This document shows positions 1 through 11,811 of a stretch of 64,000 bases of DNA, piece by piece. The position numbers and the translations under genes are program-made. Source of the stretch: Erinaceus europaeus (taxonomy: Eukaryota; Chordata; Mammalia; Eulipotyphla; Erinaceidae); assembly GCF_950295315.1 (NCBI RefSeq), contig NC_080181.1:1678526-1742525 (forward strand). The letters are read 5' to 3'. The notes under the pieces are model-generated. The model did no database searches. It saw only the letters and a program-made list of their open reading frames with translations, and was not told the DNA's origin. Position 1 is the stretch's first letter, and each line of letters begins with the position of its first letter.

Positions 1-153
1 AGAGTCTCAAGGTATGGCAGGTACGCACACACGGTCCTGAGGCAGCAAAGAGGGGTACAGACTGCAGCTGACACCATCAGACCCCGGGCAGGGAGCAGAG
101 CGGACGTCCCCGCCCACACGACACCGGCCTGCCCTGCACGCACGTGCCCTCAC

Positions 154-351
154 CTGGTGAGCACGACCAGCCCTGACAGCTGCTTCTTGCACGTCTGGGT
201 GAAGCAGGCCGGCTCCGTCCTGTGGTAGAGGTTCTCCATGAACTCCAGCACCGTCTCATTCCGGAGCACCTTGTAGCTCACGTCAGCACCGAACAGCAGC
301 CTGTGCTCAAACTGTGACACGGAGATGGCGAAGCCAGGCCAGAGGGACAGC
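154..351 (-). CDS. PIWIL4: PIWIL4 coding exon 7 (start of PAZ)
   Basis: 198 nt, acceptor CGTCCCAG|GCT and donor CACCAG|GTGAGG. It encodes [60 protein letters not shown] and VVLTR. Positions 1-153 are the beginning of the next intron. Confidence 0.95.
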
Positions 352-3300
352 CTGGGACGAGGACAGACTCACGGTCAGCAAGTGCGCAGGTGCAGTGCTG
401 GAGAACCTCGAGTATTTTCTCCCGGAGCTTTCCCACTGCAGGGCCCTAAGAGCCGTGGACCCGCCACCCCCTGCTCTGGTTTCTTCCCGTCGCTGACAAA
501 AGACTGCAGTTACCTCCCGCCAGGGAGTGTGTAAACGTGCATTCAAGCCCACACCTATGGACCTCTCATCTTCGACAAAGGTGCCCAGACTATTAAATGG
601 GGAAAGGAGAGTCTCTTCAACGAACGATACTGAAAAATTTGGGTTAAAATATGCAGAAGAATAAAGCTGAACCACTATATTTCACCAAAGACAAAAGTAA
701 ATTCCAAATGGGTCAAGGACTTGGATGTTACACCTGAAACTATCAGATACTTAGAGGAAAACATTGGCAGAACTCTTTTCCATCCAAATTTTATTTATTT
801 TACTTTTTTGGCCTCCAGGGTTTTTCACTGGGGCTTGGTGCCTGCACTATGAATCCACTGCTCCTGGAGGCCATTTTTCCATTGTCGTTGCTGTTATTAT
901 CGCTGTTGTTGTTGCTGCTGTTGTTAGATAGAAAAGAGAGAAATCGAGATAGGGGAAGACAGAGGGAGAGAGAAAGACACCTGCAGACCTGCTTCACCAC
1001 TTGTGAAGCGACTCCCCTGCAGGTGGGGAGCCGGAGGCTCGAACCAGGATCCTCACACTGGTCTTTGCACTTCGCACCATAGTTAACCCGGTGCACTACT
1101 GCCTGACTCCCTCGATTCAAATTTTATAGGCATCTTCAATGATATGAATCTCATTGCAAGAAAGACTTAAACAAAAATAAACCAATCAGGGAGTCGGGTG
1201 GTGGCGCAGTGGGTTAAGTGCATGTGGCGCAAAGCGCAGGGACCGGCGTAAGGATCCCAGTTCGAGCCCCCGGCTCCCCACCTGCAGGGGAGTCGCTTCA
1301 CAGTCGGTGAAGCAGGTCTGCAGGTGTCTTTCTCTCCCCCACTCTGTCTTCCCCTCCTATCCATTTCTCTCTGTCCTATCCAACAACGAACAACATCAAC
1401 AATGGCAATAATAATAACCACAACGAGGCTACAACAACAAGGGCAACAAAAAGGGGAAAAAAAAATAAACCAATGAGAATACATCAAATTAAAAGGCTTC
1501 TGCATAGCAACAGAAATCACCACCCAAACAGAGTCCCCTTAGAGAATGGGAGAAAATCTTTACATGCCATACATCAGGCACTGGGCTAATAATCAAAATA
1601 TACAAAGAGCTCAACAACAAGAAAACGAATGACCCCATCCAAAAATGGGGCGAGGATCTGAACAGAATATTCACCAAAAAGGAGGTCCAAGAGGCCAACA
1701 GACACATGAAAAAATGCTCTAAGTCACTGATTGTCAGAGAAATGCAAACCAAGACAACATGAGATACCACTTTACTCCTGTAAGAATGTTACACACCAGA
1801 AAAGACAGTGACAAATGCTGAAGAGGTTGTGGGGACAAAGGAACTCTCCTATACTGCTGGTGGGGATCTAAATTGACCCAACCCTACAATTCCTCTCCTG
1901 GGGATATATCCTAAGGGACCAAGTACACCCATCCAAAGGGATTTGTACACAGCAGCACAATTTGTAATAGCCAAAACCTGGGAGCAACACAGGTGTCCAA
2001 CAACAGGCAAGTAGCTAAGTTGTGGTGTATAGACACAATGGAATAATGATGAATTTTAAAAAATTATGAATTCACCTTCTTCACCCATCTTGTTTTTTAA
2101 TATATTTTTAATATTTATTTATTCCCTTTTGTTGCCCTTATTTTATTGTTGTAGTTATTATTGTTGTTGTTACTGATGTCGTTGTTGTTGGATAGGACAG
2201 AGAGAAATGGACAGAGGAGGAGAGGGGAAGACAGGGGGGGAAGAGAAAGATAGACACCTGCAGACCTGCTTTACCACCTGTGAAGCGACTCCCCTGCAGG
2301 TGGGAAGCCGGGGGCTCAAACCCAGATCCTTACGCAGGTCCTTGTGCTTTGTGTCACCTGCAATTATCCCACTGTGGTACCACCTGGCTCCCCTTCACCC
2401 CATCTTGTATGGAGCTTGAAGGAATCGTGTTAAGTGAGACAAACCAGAAAGTGACAGAAGTCATTCAGAGACAGAAGCTGAAAATAAAAGCAGAAGGGAA
2501 AACACAAAGCAGAACTTAGGCTGGAGTTGGTGCACTGCACCAAAGGAAAAGACTGGGTTGGGGGAGGGGGAGAGTTCAGGTCCTGGAACAGGATGGTGGA
2601 GGCCCTAGACCTAGAGGGGTCAGAGTGTTATGCGAAAAACTGAGAAATGGTACACGTGCACCGACTACTGTATTTTACTGTCAACTGTAAACCATTAATC
2701 CCCCCAGTGAAGAAAAAAAAGGGGGGAGGGTCGGGCGGTAGCGCAGCAGGTTAAGCACACATGGCGCGAAGCACAAGGGCCGGTGTAAGGATCCTGGTTT
2801 GAGCCCCGGCTCCCCACCTGCAGGGGGGTCTGTTCGAAAGCAGTGAAGCAGGTCTTTAAGCGTCTTTCTCTCCTCGTTTTCCCCTCCTCTCTTCATTTCT
2901 CTCTGTCCTATCCAACAGCAATAACAATTAACAACAAGGGCATCAAAGTGGAAAAAATAGCCTTCAGGAGCAGTGGATTTGTAGCGCAGGCACCGAGCCC
3001 CAGTGATAACCCTAGAGGCAAAAAAGAAGAGGAAGAAGAGGAAGAAGAAGGAGGAGAAGGAGGAGGAGGAGGAGGAGGAGGAGACAATCTTCAACTCCAC
3101 TCAATGTACACTTTTGGACTCCATTCTTGTGATGCTGACGAGGGAAGCTTCTAGACAAGCAGACCAGCACAGGTGCCATGTCTAGCTCAGCACAGGACTG
3201 GGCCTCAGGAAAGTCCGGTCCAGGGGCAACAAGACACCTCAGCACGTAAGGCATGTGCTGCTCACACCATCACAACATCCCAGAAGCAGCACACATGAAT

Positions 3301-6300
3301 CCACCTACTTGTGCTGGGGGATTTCCACAGGCTGAGAGGGATTATAGAAGTTCCGTCCAATCCGGTACATGGACAACTTTTTCAAGATTCTGAAAAAAAA
3401 TTTTTTTTTGTTTTGAGTTTATTGTAGACATCCATCAACTACCATAATCCTAAGCTTGTAGCCATGCTGAACACACTGAAATACACAGAGAGGGCCTGGG
3501 AGATGGCTCGTCCGGTGAAGTGTGCACTGTGCCATGCTCAAAGACCTGATGTGAGTCCCCAGCACTACCAAGAGCACCATTATTGGCACCAGGGGATGTT
3601 CCACGAACAGCAGCGCAGTACTGTGGTGTGTCTCCTCTCTGTGTGTCTCCCTCCCTCTCTGTGTGTACAAAAAATGGTGGGGGGCAGTTTGCCAGGAGCC
3701 GTGGAATCACGCAGACGCAATGCCCTGGAGACAAGGAGAGTCAGAAGCACCGGGTTCTGCTGTCCCATCCCCAGGGGCTGTGGCCAGCTGTGCACAGGGA
3801 GGGAGAGACGTGCCCTGAACCTGGGGCACCGAGAAAGAGGGAAGGGAGCCCCCACCCGCTGTGCCCACTGAGCCTTCCCAGCCCGGGTGTACCCCAGGGT
3901 GGTGTGGGCCGACCCACTGTCCAGCAGGCCCCACACTGCAGGGGTCCCCAGCCCCGGGGGGTGGGCGTGCGCCTCACTTTCGGAAGATGAGGTTGAAGAC
4001 CTGCGAGCACACCGGGGAGCTGGCGGGCAGCTCCTGCGTCAGCCTCAGCGTCATCTGCACCTGCTCACCCCGCTGTGTCTGGCTGGACAGCTTGGTGACC
4101 TGGAGGAGGACTGAGGATGCAGCCTAGAGGCCCCGGGCAGGCGGGGCCAGGGATGAGTGTGGGCTGACCCCCAGTCTGTCTGCAGCCGGGCCGCAGGGCC
4201 CCCCACACAGCTATTATGCTCCAGCCTCCCAGGAGGAGTCTCCACGCTGCTCACAGCACAGTGAGCGGGAGGCCTGCAGGGCAGGGGGCTGACGGGCACC
4301 CCCCTGGGACAGGTGGTCACACTCCTGCCACTCCAGAGCTCACACTGGGAAATAGCGACAGAGCCTTTGAGCTCCCACAGCCCCTGCTTCATGCTGCAGA
4401 GATAGCGCAGCCAGTGCAACACGCACTGTTTTCTGCTTCCAGGGTCATCTCCGGGACTCAGCACAGGCAATAAGAATCTATTGCTCTTGGCAGCCACTTC
4501 TTCCATTTTATTGGATAGGACAGAGAGAAATTGATGGAGGGGGGCGAGATGAAGGTGGAGAGTGAAAGAGAGACATCTGCAGACCTGCTTCACTGCTTGT
4601 GAAGCTTCCTCCCTGCAGTTGGGGAGCCGGAGGCTTGAACTCAGACCCTTGCTTGGGTCCTTGCACTTTATACCCTGTGCATTTAACCGGGTGCGCCACC
4701 ACCGGGCCTCCAGTGTGGCAGGCACTTTGCCTTGGGCGAGGGCCCAGGTCTGAGTCCCCGCACCACACAGGGGCACCGTGCATGGCACCAGGTGGGAGCT
4801 CCGGGGGGGTGCTGTGGTGGCTGCTTTCCTTCCCATGCTTTCTCTCTCTCTTCTCCTGAAAATTTAAAAGCTAATACAATGTGCAAAGACCCAGGTTCAA
4901 GCCCCCATCCCCACCTGAAGGGGGAAAGCTTTGCAAGTGGTGAAGCAGGGCTGCAGATGTCTGTGTGTGTGTGTGTGTCTGTCTGTCTGTCTGTCTCTCT
5001 CCCCCCCTTTCCTTTCCACTTCTGACTGTCTCAATCCAATAACAAATACAGATAACGAAAATCTCTAAGTTTCACTGAATGGCCCTGGGGTGGGGGTGGA
5101 GGGTGCAGCCGCCAAGGCCCAGTGGCAACAAGGAAGGCACCTGGCTACTGGCAGGGCTCAGTTCCCAGTCAGGGGCGGCGGGAGGGCAGTGCAGGTGCAC
5201 TAACACCTGTCGGGAAAGGCCGCTGACCGCCAGAGGCACCGGGGTGAGAACCGCTGCTCAGAAACCCCCAGGCGGCACTCCGGCCATTGGTACCTTCTCG
5301 TCCAGCTTCTCAGAGAGGAAGAGGATGATGCCGTCGAAGGCCTTTGCTCTGCCGGCGAGCGCCTCGTGGCTGTAAAGCAGGGCCGTCCTCAGCCGCCTGG
5401 ACTCCAGCTCAGGGCTGTAGGTCACTTGGTACTGAAAGAGCTGCCAGTCAGGGGGCACGTCCAGACTGAAGAGGTTGGAGGCCAGCCTCACGGGGGTCCC
5501 ACTGGAACCTGAGGGTACCCACAGACACACGTGTCACCCCCAGGCCAGACCACACTCAGCGAATCTGTACCACTCAAGCGTGTGCGGCTGCTGTAGGCAA
5601 AGTGGGGGCTCTCGGTGACAGCACCAAGCAGACTCCAGGAGCCTGCAGCTGAGGCCCCGTGAAGCCCACCCACCCACCTACCCGGAGGGGGGCTGCAGGA
5701 TCCCGTCTGAGGGCAGGATGAGAGCCTGAGTGGACAGGACATCCTGGCCCTGCACAGGGAAGCATTCGCACCCAGCCACCGACTCCTCCCAGCTTCGTCT
5801 TCCATCCTCTGTGGCTCAGATCAGCTCAAGTCACAATTTCAGAGGCTGCTCTCAGATTATGAAGAAACTGTCTACTTTTTGCCTTGCACACCCTTTCCAG
5901 CCGCTTAGAAATCCAGGTCCTCAAAGTCACCCAAGCCTGTGAACAGCCTGAGCAGCTGGGTGGTTACCACCCACACACGCAAATCCCAGCAAAGACACAG
6001 CCTTCCCAGGAGGAAGCAGATGGGCCCTGGGTGTCCTGCGGGTGTCTGGGAACCCAGCCCCCACATGGCTCCCAGTTAGTTTTTTTTTCTTGTCCCTCCA
6101 GGGTCATTGCTGGGCTCTGTGCCTGCGCCATGAATCCACCACTCCTGGAGGCCTTTTTCCCCCTTTTGTTGCCCTTGTTGTTGTAGCCTCGTTGTGGTTA
6201 TTATTGTCGTCATTGATGTCATTCGTTGTTGGATAGGACAGAGAGAAATGGAGAGAGGAGGGGAAGACAGAGAGGAGGAGAGAAAGACAGACACCTGCAG

Positions 6301-9300
6301 ACCTGTTTCACTGCTTGTGAAGCGACTCCCCTGCAGGTGGGAAGCCGGGGGCATGAACCGGGATCCTTATGCCGGTCCTTGTGCTTTGCGCCACGTGTGC
6401 TTAACCCGCTGCGCTACTGCACGATCCCCCCACCTCCAGTCAGCTCTTAACAATCTTAACCTTAAATGCAAAGCTGGCCAGGTTCAAGCTGGACATCCCT
6501 TCTGACGGGATCTAGACAGGACTCCCCCACAGCCTTGGAGGGCAGACATGGAGTCTGTCTTCTAGATGAGAATCCTACTGAACGGTTGGACACTAGTGCG
6601 TGTTTCACACGAGAGGTGACAGAGCCCCAGAATAGATGCCATGTGCTCACTCCCTCTCGTGCCATCTATCCGGACTCACAGCACCGGCAGAATTATTCTC
6701 CCAGACTCCCAGGAAACGCTGGTCATATTGGTGGGTGAGAAGTCATGCTGGAAAGTCAGAGCCAACAAGCCCTGGGGCAGGGCCTGGACTGGAGTCAGCC
6801 TGTTGGTGCTTCCTGCGTAGGCAGTGAAGGGTGTCCGCCATCCCGGAGCACAAGGAGGCCAGAGGTGGCCAGAACAGACCAGAGCAGAGCACCGTGCAGG
6901 CGAGTGCAGGCACTATGTTAGCAGCCTGTTCTGGGGGCCTGGTAGTGATGCAGCCAGCATACCATACATCCTACCATGCACAAGAACCTGAGTTCAAATC
7001 CTCAGTCTCCAATATCAGGAGACATCAGGAGGCTGAACATGTATCTTTCAAGTCAACTTCACGAGTGGTGGAGCAGTGCTACAGGTACCTCTCCTCTGTC
7101 TCCCCGCCCCCTTCTCTGTCACCATCATAAAAAAAGGTGGGGGAGTAGGGCGGTAGCGCAGCGGGTTAAGCACACGTGGCACAAAGAACAAAGACTGGCA
7201 TAAGGATTTCGGTTAGAGACCCCAGCTCCCCACCTGCCAGGAAGTCGCTTCACAAGCGTCGAAGCAGTGCAGGTGTCTCTTTCTCTCCTCCTCTCTGTCT
7301 TCCCCTCCTCTCTCCATTTCTCTCTGTCCTATCCAACAACAAAGACATCAATAACAACAACAATAAAACAACAAGGGCAACAAGAATAAATATTTAAAAA
7401 AAAGGTGGGGGGAGGAATGGCTTCTAAGAGTAGTGGAGTGAATGTACAGGCACCAAGCCCCACTAATAACCTTGGTGGCAGAGGGATCAATACCGTGAAC
7501 TGATGGGGGCGGGGCGCTCACGCATGTGCTAGGTAACAACACTGCTCTGCCTGCTTTTGCTTCATCCAGGAGTCTTAACCTGAGGAGGGAGTTGCAAAGT
7601 CTCTTTTTTAAAATTCATACTTATTTGTTTTTTGCCTTCAGGACTACTGCTGGGGCTCAGTGCCTGCACAAGTCCACTGCTGCTGAGGCCATCTCCCCCC
7701 ACTGTTGTCGTTATTGCTGCTGTTGTTGGATAGGACAGAGAGAAAATGAGAGAGGAGGGGAAGACAGAGAGGAGGAGAGAAAGACAGACATCCGCAGACC
7801 TGCTTCACCGCTTGTGAAAAGACCCCTCCTAGGTGGGGGGCCTGAGGCTCAAACCTCGACCCCGGAACCTTGCACAGGTCCTTGCATGTGCTTAACCCAG
7901 TGTGCTCCTGCTCTGCCCCCTTTCTATTCTTTTTTTTAAAAAATGTCTTTATTTATTTGTTGGATAGACACAACCAGAAATTGAGAGAAGAGAGGAAGAT
8001 AGAGAAGGAGAAAAAAAAAAAAAGAGGAGAAAGACAGAGAGGCACTTGTAGCTCTACTTCACCACTCACAAAGCTTTTTCCCCTGCAGGTAGGGACCAGG
8101 GGGCTTGAACTTGTGCCCTTGTACATTATAGCACATGCACTTAACCAGGTGCACCAGTGCCTGGTCCCAGGAGTTGTAAAGCCTTGGGAATCCTATGAAG
8201 CAGAAGTCTCTGAAAACACAGATGCCAACAACTCTGGGTGCTATTTCATGGGTGAGCCTGGGATTAGGACACAGAATTCTTGAAAAAAGCTACCTCCCCC
8301 CCTTTTTAATTTTTTAAAATATTTTATTTATTTATTAATGAGAAAGATTGGAGAGAGAAAGAACCAGACATCACTCTGGCACATATGCTGCCAGGGATCG
8401 AACCCAGGACCTCATGCTTGAGAGTCCAAAGCCTTAGCACTGTGCCACCTCCCAGACCACCCTTTTTAATTTTTTAAAATTATCTATGTATTTGATAAGG
8501 GACAGCCAGAAATTGAAAGGAGGGGGGGAGATAAAGAAAGAGAGAAACAGACACCTGCAGCACTGCTCCAACATTTGTCAAGCTTTCCCCCCCGAAGGTG
8601 AGGCTAGGACGCTGGAACCCAGGTCCTTGTGCTCAGCCAGGTGTGCCACCACCCGGCCCACCCCCCTCCTTTTGTCTAAACAGCAGCAGTTAAGAAAAGC
8701 TATTACTCCCCCTAGAGGAAAACAATACAGGAAAAGAGGAAGCATCCTTCTGAATCCCTGTCCCAGGCATAATATAATTGAGAATATATCCTTTTGGTTA
8801 ATAAAGTAGAGAACTAAGGTTTGAAAAAAAAAAGATGTTAAATAACACCCTGGACATAGAAGAGGATGGGTACCTATCTTTCAAGTCAACATTTGGACAT
8901 ATCTTAGACCCAGAAGGGAGAGTGCCTCGGCGAGGTCTGGCCCGGTGGAGAAGGGAGTGAGTGGCCCAGGTACCTGACTTGCATTCCCTCACGTGCGGCA
9001 GCTTCTCCCTGGTGCAGACGCCCAGGTCCAGGCAGTCTCTCGGGACCTTCCCTCCTCTCTGTGTGAAGGTGTAGCCGGTGTCCCCGGAAGACAGAACCTC
9101 GTCAGCTGCAGCGGGAAGAGGACGCAGGAGCTCAGACAGAGGCCTGTTGGTTCTCACAGCTGCTCTCGCAGAACGCCCCAGAGGCCCACGTGGCAGAGCT
9201 GCGGCTTCAACCACAGCTGCCCCGACTGTGGGGAGTCACTGAGGCTGTGCAGGGAAGTGTGACAGCTCAAGGTGCTCCTCTGGCCCGAGGACAGCCGACC

Positions 9301-11575
9301 TGTCTGCAGGAGCACTTCCTGGCTGCAAGGTTCAGGAAGACGTGAAGCCAGAGCCATGCGCAACGAGTGTGCTCTGGGGAAGCGGGAACAAAGTGATGCT
9401 GGGTCTCTCCATGCATCTCTGGCGCTGGGGGAAACAGTGTTCAGATACACACTGTCACTACCAAGTGAGATGACTGCGAGCTTTACGTCCTGCACAAGTT
9501 GCCACAGTTAAAGCTGAACTCAGGGCCAGGAGACGGCCAGGCAGAGTCCTCACACCGCCACACCTGAGTCTTGGAGCTTAAGCCCCAGCACCACGAGGGT
9601 GCATCACGGCACCCAGGGAAGCTCACTGATGGAGTAGCACTGTGACACCTGTCCCTTTCTCTTGCTCCCTCCCTCCGTCTTCTCTGCAAAAGTTTGTCTG
9701 GGGGCTTTAATATCATGCGGTCTTGAGGTCCTAGCAGCACAAAAATAACAAATAAGACCTGGTGAACTAGCTTAGCAGATGGGGTGTCTGCTCTGAGCCC
9801 CTGCACTCGAGGGCAGTAACAGGGCACCCAGGGGAGCATTGGTGATGTGGTACCTTTCCATCTCTGTCTGCCTCTCATCTGAAAGGTCCACCCAGAACGG
9901 TGAGGCCCCAGAGACACCAAACTCAACAAGAACAGATCTGCCCTCAGGAGAGGAATCTCCGTCCAGTGTGTGCTGGGCACAGAACACACAGCAATGTGGT
10001 GGGAGGCTCCAAGGCCAGGCTGGGACAGCCGGTGACAGTGGCAGGCAGACACATGCCCAGGCCCTGCGAGCCGGCCTGTCCCTTGTTCCCAGACTCCAGC
10101 AGGCCACACGGCCAGGCCAGGTGGTGGCCTGCACCCAAATTCAGGTGTCCAAGTGTTCGGTGGTTCTCCTGAGCACTTACGTCTGGAGGAGCCGTGCGCC
10201 ATGGAGGGAGGCCCGGCTACCAGGCTCCATCCTCTGTCCTCCCTGCAAGGGCTGCACTGGCACCTGCTGTCATACAGTCTCTGAAATGATTCTGACATGA
10301 GCGGGAGGAGTCAGAAAAACCGTGTCCTCCAGTCCAGCGTTCCCACTGCCCAGCGCTCTCAGGAAACTGTGTGGCCAGCTCTGGTTTGGAATCGCAAACA
10401 AGGCATCGAGGGACATCAGGCATCTTTCTCAAACAGCCCCAGTTCAGATGGAAGGACAGAACAGACAGAGGCACTTACGTCTCTGTGAGGCCCCGCTGGC
10501 TCCCAGGAAGTCCCTGCTGGAGGCCGGGTCATCGCTGCAGTCAGCAGAGGTGGCCTAGACAAGCAAAAGCGGGCTCAGGCTGAAGGTGCTGCCACAGCCC
10601 CACAGGGCCAGCAGCCTCCTGTCCTGACAGGCACAGGGAGCAACGGAGAGCTGCAGACTTCGGGAGTGGGCCATTCTAGCAGGAGGACTGCCCAGCCACC
10701 CCTTTCCTATCACAGCCTGGCTTGGGCCCCCCTATGAGCCAGGTGCAGTATGGGGGCCGCAGGGCCAGAAGCAGAGACAGAGCCTCAGGCTGGACACGGC
10801 TGCGCCAGGGTCCGGTGGCCTCCAGTGACCTCTGCCCACAGTGAGAATATGAGTCAAATAGCAACTGGAACCCAAGGGACAGGGCCACCGGACGGATGAC
10901 AGACCCCTTCAGATGGGGTCCAGGAGGGCCTCAGGGCAGGCGATGGGGCCCACCAGGAGGCTCCTTCACAGTGACCATGTCTTTGTGAAGCTGCCCACCC
11001 AGTCCTGCTGCAGGGATGACCACCAGGCCAGACTGCTCCAGGGAGCGGTATGCCCCCGGCTTCTGCCAGTCCCAGACACGACAAGCAGCACCGTGACAAG
11101 GTCATCAGACACACGGCACCGTGACAAAGTCAGCCGGGCAGCTGCTGACCATGGGGCCTCCCTGAGGCCGAGAGGAGCCCCACCAAGGCTGGTGAGGAAG
11201 GAGGGTGCCCTGCACGGCCTGTAGCAGTGCCGTCACTCGCCCTGCAGCGGGGCCTGGCAAGGGGCGGCTCAAACCAAATGGCTCATCCCAGTCCAGCGCT
11301 GGCGTGGCATGGCCGCCTGCCTAGCCCAAACCCACCCGCACCCCGCCTGGTGTCCACAGGGGCTTCCACACCCGGAGAGAGCCGCCGCTGCCTGCAAGGT
11401 GGGCACGGGGCCCTTGGGTACAGGATCCGGGGGTGGGGTGCGGGGCTTGTGGGGGGAGGGGAGGCTGGAGCGAGGTACCCACCGGTGGCGACGGAACAGT
11501 CCTGGGGACGCCCACCTCCCTGGCGCTGGGGCTGCATCCCAGACCTCGAGCGCGGCTCCGGGCCCGGCCACTCAT
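154..11575 (-). CDS. PIWIL4: PIWIL4, 5' part (coding exons 1-7; gene continues off left edge)
   Basis: PIWI-clade Argonaute (HIWI2/MIWI2). The family binds piRNAs in fetal male germ cells and directs nuclear silencing of transposons. Seven exons (11575-11483, 10554-10479, 9105-8974, 5508-5294, 4099-3978, 3389-3309, 351-154) join with consistent phases 0,1,1,0,2,2,2 into 305 complete codons plus two bases without a stop. The protein starts [13 protein letters not shown]; such R-A/R-G dipeptides are arginine-methylation and Tudor-binding sites in PIWI proteins. Then come [12 protein letters not shown], the N domain ([36 protein letters not shown]), the linker ([18 protein letters not shown]) and the PAZ entry ([15 protein letters not shown]). 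The MID and PIWI slicer domains lie beyond the left edge; human PIWIL4 is about 850 aa. Wording such as GRARxxARG and the location next to C11orf97/ANKRD49/MRE11 favour PIWIL4 over PIWIL1-3. No disabling change is seen. Confidence 0.95.
795..1113 (-). mobile_element. tRNA-derived SINE inside the L1
   Basis: Antisense copy ending in the tRNA-like head at 1113. It is flanked by imperfect target-site duplications TCCAAATTTTAT (783-794) and TCAAATTTTAT (1117-1127). Confidence 0.8.
1189..1461 (+). mobile_element. tRNA-derived SINE inside the L1
   Basis: Sense copy: GGGAGTCGGGTGG head, A box near 1200-1217, B box GTTCGAGCCCCC near 1260, CT-rich body and CAACAA/A-rich tail. Target-site duplications AAAATAAACCAATCAG (1174-1189) and AAAATAAACCAATGAG (1461-1476). 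Confidence 0.85.
2093..2393 (-). mobile_element. tRNA-derived SINE inside the L1 3' region
   Basis: Antisense copy. The L1 words TTCACCCATCTTG before it and TTCACCCCATCTTG after it are the target-site duplication. Confidence 0.8.
2726..3090 (+). mobile_element. tRNA-derived SINE with (GAA/GGA)n purine tail
   Basis: Sense copy starting GGGTCGGGCGGTAGCGCAG; the tail expands into a GAA/GGA purine tract at about 3027-3083. Confidence 0.75.
3309..3389 (-). CDS. PIWIL4: PIWIL4 coding exon 6
   Basis: 81 nt, acceptor TTTTTTTTCAG|AAT and donor CACAA|GTAGGT. It encodes [20 protein letters not shown] and VEIPQH, the strongly conserved linker ahead of PAZ. In the unspliced frame the sequence reads straight into TAG, which marks the exon end. 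Confidence 0.94.
3390..3977. other. PIWIL4 intron 5; short diverged SINE, otherwise unremarkable
   Basis: Contains a diverged sense SINE at about 3490-3690 (GGCCTGGGAGATGGCTC head). The remainder is GC-rich with no exon-like conserved frame. Confidence 0.4.
3978..4099 (-). CDS. PIWIL4: PIWIL4 coding exon 5
   Basis: 122 nt, acceptor CCTCCTCCAG|GTC and donor CCGAAA|GTGAGG. It encodes [20 protein letters not shown] and [19 protein letters not shown]. Confidence 0.95.
4432..5060. mobile_element. Two SINE copies in PIWIL4 intron 4 and a TG/TCTG tract
   Basis: Antisense SINE at about 4432-4712 (GGATAGGACAGAGAGAAATT, then the head region). A sense-orientation diverged copy lies at about 4870-5050, whose body has become a (TG)n/(TCTG)n tract at 4960-4998. 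Confidence 0.65.
5294..5508 (-). CDS. PIWIL4: PIWIL4 coding exon 4 (N domain)
   Basis: 215 nt, acceptor ACCCTCAG|GTT and donor GAGAAG|GTACCA. It encodes [36 protein letters not shown] and [18 protein letters not shown], typical of the PIWI N domain. Confidence 0.95.
5509..6077. other. PIWIL4 intron 3, right of exon 4; no feature seen
   Basis: Unique-looking sequence with no exon-like frame, RNA gene or clear repeat. Confidence 0.4.
6078..8662. mobile_element. SINE cluster in PIWIL4 intron 3
   Basis: At least six copies from several subfamilies. Antisense tRNA-SINEs at about 6078-6428, 7600-7922, 7925-8170 and 8463-8662; a sense copy at 7138-7500. At 8305-8458 there is an antisense copy of a different SINE type with the signature ATCACTCTGGCACATATGCT and CTGCCAGGGATCGAACCCAG. 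Between 6430 and 7137 is unique sequence plus a diverged sense SINE near 6935-7130. Confidence 0.7.
8974..9105 (-). CDS. PIWIL4: PIWIL4 coding exon 3
   Basis: 132 nt, acceptor CCCGCTGCAG|CTG and donor AAGTCAG|GTACCT. It encodes [13 protein letters not shown] and [17 protein letters not shown], the conserved segment just before the PIWI N domain. Confidence 0.93.
9106..10478. other. PIWIL4 intron 2; two diverged SINEs
   Basis: Sense-oriented diverged SINE-like segments at about 9510-9690 and 9750-9890 (AGCCCCAGCACCACGAGGGT; AGCCCCTGCACTCGAGGGCA). A long minus-strand open frame here (10298-9483) runs through these SINEs and is not a gene. Confidence 0.45.
10479..10554 (-). CDS. PIWIL4: PIWIL4 coding exon 2
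   Basis: 76 nt between acceptor TTGTCTAG|GCC and donor CAGAGAC|GTAAGTG. It encodes [20 protein letters not shown]..., aligning with the low-complexity Ser/Asn-rich N-terminal stretch of mammalian PIWIL4. This is the least conserved exon of the set; support comes from perfect splice signals and phase (0 in, 1 out). Confidence 0.85.
10555..11482. other. PIWIL4 intron 1; GC-rich, no feature seen
   Basis: GC-rich sequence between exons 1 and 2. No additional exon with splice signals and a conserved reading frame is visible. Open frames on both strands are long only because of base composition. Confidence 0.4.
11483..11575 (-). CDS. PIWIL4: PIWIL4 coding exon 1 (start codon)
   Basis: ATG at 11575-11573 opens 31 codons, [13 protein letters not shown] to TVPSPP. 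The donor is CCACCG|GTGGGT. A second GT four bases on would break the frame with exon 2, so the first is chosen. GC-rich sequence surrounds it. Confidence 0.88.
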
Positions 11576-11800
11576 GCTCCTGCCGGTGGAGAAGCTTCCA
11601 GAGTCCCTAACGGGAGAAGCAGAGGGCTCCTAGCCAGCCAGAGGACCAGAACAAAGCTGCGCCTCGACCACGGAGACTAGACGCGTGGGTGGGATGAGTG
11701 CAGCGCGGGGGTGGGGGGCGCGGCCAGGGTCCCGTGCTGTGGGAGGGGCCAGGCCCAGCCTGCCCTCCCCAAGCGCCCTGCTCCAGGTCAACCTGAGTAT
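11576..11800 (-). promoter_or_regulatory. PIWIL4: Presumed PIWIL4 promoter / 5' UTR
   Basis: GC-rich, moderately CpG-containing sequence immediately upstream of the PIWIL4 start codon. No TATA box is evident. The TSS cannot be fixed from sequence, and the L1 insertion at 11828 places foreign DNA within about 250 bp of the start codon. Confidence 0.45.
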
Positions 11801-11811
11801 GCTTTCTTTTT

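Larger units (their letters stand above)
541..2715 (+). mobile_element. 5'-truncated L1 fragment interrupted by three SINEs (PIWIL4 intron 6)
   Basis: Broken ORF2 C-terminal coding sequence and 3' UTR read on the plus strand. Recognisable ORF2 words include [20 protein letters not shown] (about 1645-1710) and the stretch preceding the tail at about 2700. Frameshifts and stops show it is dead. Three SINEs split it at 795-1113 (minus), 1189-1461 (plus) and 2093-2393 (minus), each leaving short duplications of L1 sequence, so the L1 is older than all three. Confidence 0.75.

Noticed and set aside
4051..4836. 261-codon minus-strand open frame
   Set aside because: Overlaps PIWIL4 exon 5 in the wrong frame and a SINE; the PIWI motifs are in another frame.
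9483..10298. 271-codon minus-strand open frame in PIWIL4 intron 2
   Set aside because: Runs through two diverged SINEs, lacks conserved motifs, and the PIWIL4 exons on either side splice cleanly over it.
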